Below, in pieces: positions 8,791-16,370 of a DNA stretch of 36,717 nucleotides (positions are counted from its first letter, which is position 1; each line of letters starts with the position of its first letter). The notes under the pieces were generated by a model, which was given only the letters and a program-made list of their open reading frames with translations, was not told where the DNA came from and ran no database searches. The position numbers and the translations under genes were made by a program. Source of the DNA: CALGTL01 sp963579135 (GTDB taxonomy: Bacteria > Chloroflexota > Dehalococcoidia > Lucifugimonadales > Australimonadaceae); the NCBI GenBank assembly GCA_963579135.1, contig CAUZFB010000022.1, positions 1-36,717 of the forward strand, in the 5' to 3' direction.

Positions 8791-9303
8791 TCACTCCAGA
8801 TTGCCCTCGGCTTTGTAGTCCTGCCCCAGTTTGACGTACTCATCTGCGTTCATCTTGACCAGCTCGTAGTGCTTTTGCAGCATCGGCCCGATCACCTTGC
8901 CGGGGACGCCCGCCAAGATGCTGTTATCGGGCACCTTCCTGCCCTCGATCAGCACCGATCCTGCCGCGACGATGCACCAATCACCGACCCTCGTCTGGTC
9001 ATTCATCGTGCTGTTGTTGCCGAGTAGGCAGTGGTTGCCGACCGAACGAGCGTGGCACACAACCGCATGCCCCAGCGTAACGAAAGCGCCGATATCCATA
9101 TTCCCGTCCGCGTGGCAGATACTCCCATCCTGGATGTTCGTACCCTCGCCTATCGTCATCTTCCCGCGATCCGAGCGCAGCACGACGCCTGGCCAGATCG
9201 AGGCATTGGGTCCAATCTCGATATCGCCTATCAGATAAGCGCCCTCACTAACGAACGCCGTTGGATCGATTTGGGGGGTTTTCCCTTTGAGGCTGCGAAT
9301 CAT
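8791..9303 (-). CDS. Gamma-carbonic-anhydrase-like left-handed beta-helix protein
   Basis: This ~170-residue protein is built of hexapeptide repeats (patterns such as IGDIEIGPNA) forming a left-handed beta helix. It belongs to the gamma carbonic anhydrase / YrdA / PaaY family. Counting from the longer possible start, the zinc ligands are H66 (ICHADG), H81 and H86 (GHAVVCH), with the conserved Arg-x-Asp at R45 and D47. Family members hydrate CO2 or are structural or thioesterase-like homologues, so activity cannot be assumed. I prefer the ATG at 9301-9303 because AAGGA sits five bases upstream of it. The alternative ATG at 9307-9309 adds two residues but has no room for a ribosome binding site. 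The gene is divergent from the acyl-CoA mutase operon. Confidence 0.88.
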   Translation of the reverse strand: MIRSLKGKTPQIDPTAFVSEGAYLIGDIEIGPNASIWPGVVLRSDRGKMTIGEGTNIQDGSICHADGNMDIGAFVTLGHAVVCHARSVGNHCLLGNNSTMNDQTRVGDWCIVAAGSVLIEGRKVPDNSILAGVPGKVIGPMLQKHYELVKMNADEYVKLGQDYKAEGNLE

Positions 9304-9371
9304 ACTCATCCTTACCGGAGTTCAACTGGGTATTGGGGGACGCGTCGCCGAAGCAACGCCTCGAAGGTCCC

Positions 9372-9401
9372 TTGAATGTCCGCCGAGCGTTTCCCTATGA
9401 T
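9372..9401 (+). promoter_or_regulatory. Sigma70-like promoter of the acyl-CoA mutase operon
   Basis: TTGAAT (9372-9377) and TATGAT (9396-9401, 5 of 6 consensus) are separated by 18 bases. The -35 sequence and spacing are the same as at the aminotransferase-serA promoter. The start site would be near 9408, about 100 bases before the mutase start codon. I see no cobalamin riboswitch in this leader. Confidence 0.5.
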
Positions 9402-9509
9402 AACGACGTTCACGGCGAGCTTCCTCGCTCGGGCGCTGGGGCCAGCGTAGATCTGGCACAAGTTTTGCACCGATCTTGGCCGATTCTGCCAAGTTACATG
9501 GAGCCATGG

Positions 9510-11213
9510 ATGCCCCTCTACGACAAACAGGCTCTCGACGCCGCACGAGCACAGCGTGCACGTTGGGAGCACGACGAACTGAGCACCAGTACCAGCAATA
9601 TGCAGGAGTCGCGCGACCACTTCCGCACGATCTCCGGCATCCCCGTTGAACGCGTCTACACCCCGGAGGAGAACCCCGCGCTCAGCTACGAGGACGACCT
9701 AGGCAACCCCGGCCAGTTCCCGTTCACCCGCGGCATCTACCCAACCATGTATCGAGGGCGCCAGTGGAGCCGGCGGCAGATTGCGGGGTTCGGCACCGCC
9801 GCCTCCACCAACGCACGGTTCAAATTCCTCTTGGAGAACGGCCAGACAGGCCTAAGCACCGACTTCGACCACCCTACTCTCACCGGCTATGACTCCCTCC
9901 ACCCCTTGTCCGAAGGCGAGGTCGGCCGACTCGGCGTCGCCATCGACACCCTCCCCGACATGGCGGAGCTGTTCAGTGACATTCCCCTCGACAAAGTGAG
10001 CATCTCGCTCACCATCAACCACCCTGCCATCGTCCTGCTCTCCTTCCTGCTTGGCCACGCCCAAGACGAGGGCGTCGCGTGGGATCGCCTGCGAGGCACG
10101 GTACAGAACGACTCTCTGAAAGAGTTCCACGGACAGAAAACGTTCGCAGTGCCTCCGCGCGGCGGGTTCCGGTTGACAATGGATGTGGTGGAGTACTGCA
10201 CGGAGCACGTACCCGGCTGGAACACCATCTCCATCTCCGGGTACCACACCCGCGAAGCAGGCTCAGACGCGATCCAAGAGCTCGCGTTCACCCTCGCGCA
10301 GGGCATGGCGTACATCGAGGGCGGCCAACGTCGCGGTATGACCGTCGACACGTTCGCCCCACGACTGTCATTCTTCTTCGGCGTCCATATGGACTTCTTC
10401 GAGGAAATCGCCAAGCTACGCGCCGCACGACGTCTCTGGGCACGGATCGTCACCGAGCGCTACGGCGCCACCGATCCACGCGCGATGCTCTGCCGGTTCC
10501 ACAGCCAGACCCTCGGCTCGACGCTTATCCGGAATGGGATGTTGAACAACATCGTCCGAGGCACCTCCCAAGCCCTCGCCGCCGTCCTCGGCGGTACACA
10601 ATCGCTGCACGTCAGCGGCTACGACGAAGCGCATGACATCCCCTCAGAGGACGCCATGCGCATGTCCCTCACCACGCAGAGAATCCTCGGCTCCGAGACC
10701 GGCGTTGCCGACACTGCCGACCCCCTCGGCGGTTCGTTTTTCATCGAAAAACTCACCCGCGAAATCGAAGAGCGCGCCATGGTCTACATCAAGAAGATCG
10801 ACCAAATGGGCAACGGCAGCATGCTCGATGGCATGTTCGCCGCCATCGAATCCGGCTACATCGAGAAAGAGATCTCCGACGCCTCCTACGACTACCAGCG
10901 CCGCATCGAGGACAAGGACTACCTCGTGCTCGGCCTCAACGAGCCGATCCCCGACGCAGCGCCTCCTCCGCAGCTCTACGTGCACGACGACCGTGAAGAG
11001 GAGCGCCAGAAAGAGCGCCTCGCTGGCGTCGTTCGCAAGCGCGACCCTCAGATCACAGCGGGCGCACTCGACGCACTTCGCGAAGGCACGGCAGGAGACG
11101 CGAATCTGATGCCCCTGGTGTTGAATGCCGCAAAGTCGCACGCAACCGAAGGGGAAATCATGGGCGTGTTCCGTGAGATCTTCGGCGAGCACCAGGACCC
11201 AGGGATTTTCTAG
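9510..11213 (+). CDS. hcmA: B12-dependent 2-hydroxyacyl-CoA mutase large subunit (HcmA-like)
   Basis: This is the large, substrate-binding subunit of an adenosylcobalamin-dependent acyl-CoA mutase. At 567 residues it is a TIM barrel without the B12 domain, as in the two-subunit enzymes. The family core is clear: FTRGIYPTMYRGRQW near 72-86, SISGYH, FAPRLSFFF, VLGGTQSLH and DPLGGS. Substrate specificity can be read from two positions. Methylmalonyl-CoA mutase has RQY and isobutyryl-CoA mutase RQF, whereas this protein has RQI (I91). The position 27 residues later is Asp (D118, in STDFD) instead of Ala. Ile90 and Asp117 are the determinants of 2-hydroxyisobutyryl-CoA mutase, which interconverts 2-hydroxyisobutyryl-CoA and 3-hydroxybutyryl-CoA. 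Start ATG 9510 is chosen because GGAG (9500-9503) lies six bases upstream; ATG 9498 is an alternative. It leads an operon with a small subunit and an acyl-CoA ligase. Confidence 0.85.
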   Translation: MPLYDKQALDAARAQRARWEHDELSTSTSNMQESRDHFRTISGIPVERVYTPEENPALSYEDDLGNPGQFPFTRGIYPTMYRGRQWSRRQIAGFGTAASTNARFKFLLENGQTGLSTDFDHPTLTGYDSLHPLSEGEVGRLGVAIDTLPDMAELFSDIPLDKVSISLTINHPAIVLLSFLLGHAQDEGVAWDRLRGTVQNDSLKEFHGQKTFAVPPRGGFRLTMDVVEYCTEHVPGWNTISISGYHTREAGSDAIQELAFTLAQGMAYIEGGQRRGMTVDTFAPRLSFFFGVHMDFFEEIAKLRAARRLWARIVTERYGATDPRAMLCRFHSQTLGSTLIRNGMLNNIVRGTSQALAAVLGGTQSLHVSGYDEAHDIPSEDAMRMSLTTQRILGSETGVADTADPLGGSFFIEKLTREIEERAMVYIKKIDQMGNGSMLDGMFAAIESGYIEKEISDASYDYQRRIEDKDYLVLGLNEPIPDAAPPPQLYVHDDREEERQKERLAGVVRKRDPQITAGALDALREGTAGDANLMPLVLNAAKSHATEGEIMGVFREIFGEHQDPGIF

Positions 11214-11274
11214 CCCCTAGCCAATAGTCACCAAAGACCCGCTAGCTGTCCATGAGCAGAAGGAGTCGTAACCG

Positions 11275-11685
11275 GTGGATGACGCGCGCCCCATAAAAGT
11301 ACTGCTAGCCAAGCTAGGCCTCGATGGCCATGATCGTGGCGTCAAAGTTGTCGCCAGAGCCCTCCAGGATGCCGGTATGGAGGTCGTCTACATGGGCATG
11401 CGGGTCACCCCCGAAACCGTAGCCGACCGTGCACAGGAAGAGGCAGCCGACGTCATCGGCATCAGCCTCCTTTCGGGCGCTCACAAGAAGCTCATGCAAG
11501 CCATGGTGAAGGCCACCGAAGAGCGCGAGATCCGGCATGAAACCCTCATCCTCGTTGGCGGCACCATCCCCGAGGGCGACGAAGAAGAGCTCTCCGCCAT
11601 AGGCGTGGATGGCGTCTTCCCCGTGGGCTCCAGCCTCGCTGATATCGAAAACTTCATCCGCGAACATCGCAAGCCGAGAACATAA
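11275..11685 (+). CDS. hcmB: Acyl-CoA mutase small, B12-binding subunit (HcmB-like)
   Basis: This 136-residue stand-alone cobalamin-binding domain completes the mutase encoded just upstream. It has the base-off B12 motif DGHDRG (DxHxxG, D17/H19/G22) with H19 as the lower axial cobalt ligand. The SLL (64-66) and GG (95-96) motifs that hold the nucleotide tail are also present. The start is GTG at 11275 with AAGGAG (11260-11265) nine bases upstream; the ATG at 11279 is out of frame. The gap to the large subunit is 61 bases, and the acyl-CoA ligase starts two bases after its stop. The order large subunit, small subunit, ligase supports one pathway. Confidence 0.93.
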   Translation: MDDARPIKVLLAKLGLDGHDRGVKVVARALQDAGMEVVYMGMRVTPETVADRAQEEAADVIGISLLSGAHKKLMQAMVKATEEREIRHETLILVGGTIPEGDEEELSAIGVDGVFPVGSSLADIENFIREHRKPRT

Positions 11686-11687
11686 TC

Positions 11688-13067
11688 ATGTCCGACTGGC
11701 CACCGCAGTACGACGACACCTACCTCCCGCCCAACGACCAGGAATACTGGTTCCCGGAATTGGAGACAGAATCCCCCGAGGCGCGCACCGAGCGTGTCCT
11801 CGAAAAACTCCAGGGCCAGATGGCATGGGCCTACGAGCGATCGCCGTTCTATAAACGAGTTTGGAATGCAGCCGGTATCTTGCCAACCGATATGCGAACG
11901 CTGGACGACTTCCACCGCGTCCCCATCATCACCAAAGAGGACCTCCGAGAGGATCTCATTGAGAACCCTCCTTTCGGCAGCAACATCTGCGACGACTGGT
12001 CTGACATCGAGCGCATCCACGGGTCCAGCGGGACCACCGGGATTCCCACCGTGCTCACCATCAGCCGCAACGATTGGCAACGCATCGGCAACGCCCACGC
12101 CCGGATCATGTGGGGCGCAGGCATCAGGCCCACTGACATGGTATTCATGGCCTCGCCGTTCTCGCTCTATATGGGCAGTTGGGGTGCGCTCGTCGGAGCA
12201 GAGCGCATACGCGCCCGGTGCTTCCCCTTCGGCGCGGGCAACCCGGGCCAGACCAAGATGGCCGTCCGCTGGATAAAGGCCACCAGCCCCACCGTGTTTT
12301 ACGGCACACCCTCGTTCGCTCTCTACCTAGCGGAAACCGCACGGGAGGACGGGATTGACCCCAAGAGCTTCGGCTTCCACACCCTGTTCTTCTCCGGTGA
12401 GCCAGGCGCCTCTATCCCATCCACCCGCGCCACATTGCAAGCCACCTTCTCCGCCAACATTATCGATATGGGATCGACCGGCGAGATGTCACCCTGGATG
12501 ACCAACGGTGGATGTGCCCACAGTCCAGGGATGCACCTCTGGCAGGACATCGTCTTCACCGAGCTCGTCGACTCCGTCACCAAAGAGGTCGTTCCCTACG
12601 GTTCCGAAGGCGTCCCCGTCTACACCCACCTCGAGCGCACCTCGCAGCCGCTCATCCGCTTCTGGTCAGGCGACCTCTCCCGCTGGACCGACGAGCCCTG
12701 CCCGTGCGGCCGCACCTACCCGCGGATGCCTATGGGCATCTACGGCCGCGTGGACGACATGGTCACAGTACGAGGCGAGAACGTGTACCCCAGCGCCGTC
12801 GAAAACATTGTTCGCGGCATGCCCGAGCTGACCGGTGAGTTCAGGATGATCGTCACCCGCGAGCGCGTCATGGACGAACTAACCGTCCTCGCTGAGTACG
12901 CCGACGGCCAGAAAGCATCGCGAGACGACATCAAGTCACGTCTCGAAGCCACCCTCGCCGCCACCCTCGGCATCCGCGCATTCGTCGACCTCAAAAGCCA
13001 AGGCGAGCTTGAGCGCACCCAATTCAAAGCCAAGCGCGTCATCGACGAGCGCGATCTCCACGCCTAG
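11688..13067 (+). CDS. AMP-forming acyl-CoA ligase, phenylacetate-CoA ligase family
   Basis: This 459-residue member of the PaaK branch of the acyl-adenylate ligases activates a carboxylic acid to its CoA thioester with ATP. The phosphate-binding loop HGSSGTTGIPT begins at residue 111. The hinge/AMP-binding region with IYGRVDDMVTVRGENVYP lies near residue 350. The C-terminal FKAKRV (446-451) carries the catalytic lysine. The CPCGRTYPRMP segment is typical of PaaK-like enzymes. It begins two bases after the mutase small-subunit stop without a clear ribosome binding site, so translation is probably coupled. Next to an HcmA-like mutase it most likely activates 2-hydroxyisobutyrate or a related 2-hydroxy acid, the role of Hcl in Aquincola tertiaricarbonis. 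That substrate is inference from context; phenylacetate is not excluded. Confidence 0.88.
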   Translation: MSDWPPQYDDTYLPPNDQEYWFPELETESPEARTERVLEKLQGQMAWAYERSPFYKRVWNAAGILPTDMRTLDDFHRVPIITKEDLREDLIENPPFGSNICDDWSDIERIHGSSGTTGIPTVLTISRNDWQRIGNAHARIMWGAGIRPTDMVFMASPFSLYMGSWGALVGAERIRARCFPFGAGNPGQTKMAVRWIKATSPTVFYGTPSFALYLAETAREDGIDPKSFGFHTLFFSGEPGASIPSTRATLQATFSANIIDMGSTGEMSPWMTNGGCAHSPGMHLWQDIVFTELVDSVTKEVVPYGSEGVPVYTHLERTSQPLIRFWSGDLSRWTDEPCPCGRTYPRMPMGIYGRVDDMVTVRGENVYPSAVENIVRGMPELTGEFRMIVTRERVMDELTVLAEYADGQKASRDDIKSRLEATLAATLGIRAFVDLKSQGELERTQFKAKRVIDERDLHA

Positions 13068-13347
13068 CGTCCCACCGCCACCTGTTCCCGCAGCGCCGTC
13101 ATTAACCCCATCCTCCTGACGGGAGCGCAATCAAACTGCTATAGGTGACGATAACTGCAATCATTTCCAGATCATCCTCAGCATCCCAGAGGCCTTCCCC
13201 CGTCTCATCCCAACATTAAGGCGCGGCGGTGTCGCCGGGTTGCAGAGGCCCTGTGGTAAGCTTTCGGACGGTCGCAACTGTCTCCTAACACAGCCTCCCG
13301 GCGCACAACGACCATGCGCAACCCTTGAATCGTGAGGATCGCTATCC
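13068..13347. other. 280-bp intergenic region before trpS
   Basis: No gene is visible here. A small perfect hairpin (CGGCG, loop GTGT, CGCCG; 13224-13237) is present but has no U-tract. GAGGA nine bases before the trpS ATG is the ribosome binding site. I found no convincing -10/-35 pair and no T-box motif. Confidence 0.5.
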
Positions 13348-14346
13348 ATGGCTGAAGGCCGGATTTTCTCTGGTATGCGCCCCTCCGGGCGGCTGCATCT
13401 GGGCAACTACTTCGGAGCGCTCGCCAACTGGGTGAAGCTCCAAAACCAGTTCGACCAGTGCTTCTTCGCCGTCGCCGACGTCCATGCGCTAACAACGCTC
13501 CAGGGCAAAAACCAGGTCGCCGAGATCAAACCCAACACCCATGAAATGGTCCTCGACTGGCTCGCCGCCGGCATGGACCCCGAACGTTCCGTCCTCTTCA
13601 TTCAGTCGCAGGTGCCAGAGGTTCTGACGCTGCACGCGCTACTGAGCATGAGCACTCCCCTGGGTTGGCTCATGCGCGTCCCAACCTTCAAGGAAAAGGT
13701 CCGCCAGATGGGCGAGGACGAGGAGCACATTCCCTACGGCCTGGTGGGCTACCCCGTGCTCCAGACCGCAGACGTTATTCTCTACAAGGCTGATCGAGTG
13801 CCAGTCGGCATCGACCAGGTCCCCCACGTCGAGATCATGCGAGAGATCGCCAGACGGTTCAACCGCCTCTACGGCGAAACGTTCCCCGAGCCGCAAGCCC
13901 TGCTCACCGAAACACCCATGATCGCGGGCACCGACGGCGAAGCGAAAATGAGCAAAAGCCTCGACAACCAGATCGAGCTTGCCGCAGACGACGAAGAAAC
14001 CACCAAGCGCGTGAAGCGCATGGTCACAGACCCCCAACGCCAGCGTAAGGCTGACCCAGGCCGGCCCGAAACCTGCAACGTCTACTCCCTCCACAAGATC
14101 TTCAACCCAGACAAGCTTGATGAGATCTACCAGGGCTGCGTCACCGCAGGCATCGGTTGCGTCGACGACAAGCAGACCCTGGGCGATGGCATCAACGCCT
14201 ACCTATCCGAATTCCGGGAGCGTCGCCGTGAGTTCGCCGCCAAGCCTGGCTATGTCAACGAGATCCTCGCCTCCGGCGCAGCGCGAGCAAGCGCCGTCGC
14301 ACGCGAGACGATTCGAGAGGTTTATGAAAAGATGGGGCTCGCCTAG
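13348..14346 (+). CDS. trpS: Tryptophanyl-tRNA synthetase
   Basis: This cytoplasmic class I aminoacyl-tRNA synthetase charges tRNA-Trp with tryptophan using ATP. The 332-residue length is normal for bacterial TrpS. The HIGH-type motif is HLGN at 17-20, preceded by SGMRPSGRL. The KMSKS loop is intact at 200-204. The ATG at 13348 has GAGGA upstream. The inositol monophosphatase-family gene starts two bases after its stop, so the two are probably co-transcribed. Confidence 0.97.
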   Translation: MAEGRIFSGMRPSGRLHLGNYFGALANWVKLQNQFDQCFFAVADVHALTTLQGKNQVAEIKPNTHEMVLDWLAAGMDPERSVLFIQSQVPEVLTLHALLSMSTPLGWLMRVPTFKEKVRQMGEDEEHIPYGLVGYPVLQTADVILYKADRVPVGIDQVPHVEIMREIARRFNRLYGETFPEPQALLTETPMIAGTDGEAKMSKSLDNQIELAADDEETTKRVKRMVTDPQRQRKADPGRPETCNVYSLHKIFNPDKLDEIYQGCVTAGIGCVDDKQTLGDGINAYLSEFRERRREFAAKPGYVNEILASGAARASAVARETIREVYEKMGLA

Positions 14347-14348
14347 CA

Positions 14349-15200
14349 GTGCCCGCGACAACGCTGCCCACCGCAAACGACGGTAGAGGCGCATTCGAGG
14401 TAGCGGAACAGGCGGTCCGCGCATCCGGCGCGGTCATAATGGCCCACCTCCCCGAAATGTCGCTGCCCCCCGCGCAGCGAACCGTCCGGGTTTCAAACAA
14501 AGGTGGCTGGAACAACATTGTCACGGACGTCGATCACGCGGCCGAGAAGGCGATCCTGAGCATCCTGGACCTCGCATTCCCCCACGACGCCATCCTCGCC
14601 GAAGAGTCCGGCTCGCGCGATGGCACCAGTGGCTACTCCTGGTGCATCGACCCGCTGGACGGCACCCGCAATTTCGCCTCGGGTGTCCCCCACATCTGCG
14701 TCAATCTCGCGCTATCCCACGGCGACAACTTAGTCCTCGGCCTCACCTACGACCCCGTACGCGACGAGATGTTCCACGCCATCGAAGGCGGCGGCGCGTT
14801 CCTCAACGGCCAGCGTATCTCCGTCTCCGAGCAGTCCGCATTGCGTGAGTGCATCGTCGGCACCGACATGGGCTACAAGGGCGACGAGGGCAAGCTGCTC
14901 CTCGCCATGCTCGAGAACCTCTGGCCCGGCGTGCAGTCCGTCCGCATGATGGGCTCAGCCGCGCTCGGCGTGGCCTACGCCGCAGCCGGCCGCCTTGAGA
15001 TGTACGTCCACCATTACGTCCAGCCGTGGGACATCGCACCTGGCCTGCTCCTCGTACGCGAGGCCGGCGGCATCGCCACCGATCTCCGAGGAACCTTCGC
15101 CTATCCCGCCAGCGGATGCATCGTCGCCGCGTCGTCCGGAGTCCACGCAGCGTTCATGCGCGCCACCGAAGGCAGCAACTGGCGCTCGGCGCAGCCCTAG
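14349..15200 (+). CDS. Inositol monophosphatase family protein
   Basis: This 283-residue Mg2+-dependent, Li+-sensitive-type sugar phosphatase belongs to the IMPase/SuhB/CysQ superfamily. The metal-binding residues are E85-E86 (AEES), D101 and D104 (DPLDGT at 101-106) and D228 in PWD. The C-terminal LLLVREAGG pattern is typical. Substrates in the family include inositol phosphates, histidinol phosphate and 3'-phosphoadenosine phosphates; the sequence does not tell which applies here. The start is GTG at 14349, two bases after trpS. Confidence 0.92.
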   Translation: MPATTLPTANDGRGAFEVAEQAVRASGAVIMAHLPEMSLPPAQRTVRVSNKGGWNNIVTDVDHAAEKAILSILDLAFPHDAILAEESGSRDGTSGYSWCIDPLDGTRNFASGVPHICVNLALSHGDNLVLGLTYDPVRDEMFHAIEGGGAFLNGQRISVSEQSALRECIVGTDMGYKGDEGKLLLAMLENLWPGVQSVRMMGSAALGVAYAAAGRLEMYVHHYVQPWDIAPGLLLVREAGGIATDLRGTFAYPASGCIVAASSGVHAAFMRATEGSNWRSAQP

Positions 15201-15284
15201 CCGCACTCGTCGCAATCCGGCACCTAACTCACTCCGATTAGCAATCTTGCTATCTAGAATGGATGGGACAAGGGGTGAGGGCTC

Positions 15285-16370
15285 ATGCGAGGAGCGGTGG
15301 GACGGCTATACGGGCGCTTCCAGGGTTGGGTCTACACCCTCCCCGCGCCACCGATAATCCGTAGCCTGATAGATTTCATCTATCGGGTTTTCCGGAACTT
15401 CTCACGCGATGACGGCTCCCACATGGCCGCCGGCGTCGCCTACTACGCGGTCTTCTCCCTGTTCCCACTCGCCCTCGGCACCATCTCCATCGCCAGCATC
15501 TTCATCGGCCCTGAAAACGTACGCGACAGCGTCCTCAAGTTCCTCCAAGAGCAAGTCGGCGTCGGCAGCGAAGAACTCGTAACGTCCAACATCGAAGCCC
15601 TGCTGAAAGCGCGCGGGGCGGTTGGAATCGTCGCGTTGGTAACGTTGTTCTGGTCGTCGCGTGCGGTGTTCGGCGCCGTGCACAGAGTCATGAACCGCGC
15701 GTGGAAGGTCGCCGAACCGCCCCACTTCCTGATCCGCCAACTCGGCCAGATCGGCGCAGCTGTCGCGGTCGCGGTACTGTTCATGGCATCCGCCACCATA
15801 GGCCCCACCGGACGAGCTTTGGCTTCACGCACGGAGTACTTGTTCGGGTTGCAGGTACCATGGGCCACGCTGTTCACCGTGTTCCCGCTCTTGCTCAGTG
15901 CCTTCGTATTCATTCTGATTTTCCGAGTCGTCCCCGATGCCAAGGTACGCTGGCGTGACGCGATCCCCGCCGCAGTCCTAGCCACGGTGCTCTTCGAATT
16001 GGCGAAGGGAGGGTTCGCGTACTACCTTTCGAACCTATCCCTCCTCGACTTGGTGTATGGCAGCGTGACTACTGTCGTGGTCTTGATGCTGTTCCTGTAC
16101 ATAGTCGCCATGGTGCTCGTGTTGAGCGCTGAGTTCTCCAGCGAGTACAACAAGTCGTCGATAGCGGGGTTGCTCACCTTCCGGGGCCACTGGAAGCCGG
16201 TGCGCGGTGGCCTGGCTCCGCTGGAGCACCGCCGACAGCGAACAGCACATACAGCGCCCACCGAGCCACAGAAAGTTGCACCGGATCCCAAGCACGACGC
16301 GCACGAGCGAGCGTCCAACCTGGACCCACCCACCGTCCCCGGCGGGTGGGATCAGCCACCCCAGGCCTAG
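15285..16370 (+). CDS. YihY/BrkB-family inner membrane protein
   Basis: This 361-residue integral membrane protein has about six predicted transmembrane segments, for example around GVAYYAVFSLFPLALGTI, AVAVAVLFMASATIG, LFTVFPLLLSAFVFILIF and TTVVVLMLFLYIVAMVLVL. The DGSHMAAGVAYYAVFSLFP stretch and the FWSSRAVFGAVHRVMNRAW region are hallmarks of the YihY/BrkB (UPF0761) family. Its function is not settled; it was once mislabelled RNase BN. The C-terminal ~65 residues are hydrophilic, charged and probably cytoplasmic. GAGG precedes the ATG by four bases. Its stop overlaps that of the convergent DUF1015 gene in the sequence CTAG. Confidence 0.92.
   Translation: MRGAVGRLYGRFQGWVYTLPAPPIIRSLIDFIYRVFRNFSRDDGSHMAAGVAYYAVFSLFPLALGTISIASIFIGPENVRDSVLKFLQEQVGVGSEELVTSNIEALLKARGAVGIVALVTLFWSSRAVFGAVHRVMNRAWKVAEPPHFLIRQLGQIGAAVAVAVLFMASATIGPTGRALASRTEYLFGLQVPWATLFTVFPLLLSAFVFILIFRVVPDAKVRWRDAIPAAVLATVLFELAKGGFAYYLSNLSLLDLVYGSVTTVVVLMLFLYIVAMVLVLSAEFSSEYNKSSIAGLLTFRGHWKPVRGGLAPLEHRRQRTAHTAPTEPQKVAPDPKHDAHERASNLDPPTVPGGWDQPPQA

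Noticed and set aside
9402..9509. Cobalamin riboswitch in the B12-dependent mutase leader
   Set aside because: The leader is only about 100 bases and I see no B12-box sequence.
9510..11213. Annotation as methylmalonyl-CoA mutase
   Set aside because: The Tyr and Ala specificity positions are Ile and Asp, as in 2-hydroxyisobutyryl-CoA mutase, and an acyl-CoA ligase follows in the operon.
13068..13347. T-box riboswitch before trpS
   Set aside because: No T-box core sequence (AGGGTGGNACCGCG-like) or terminator/antiterminator pair is visible.
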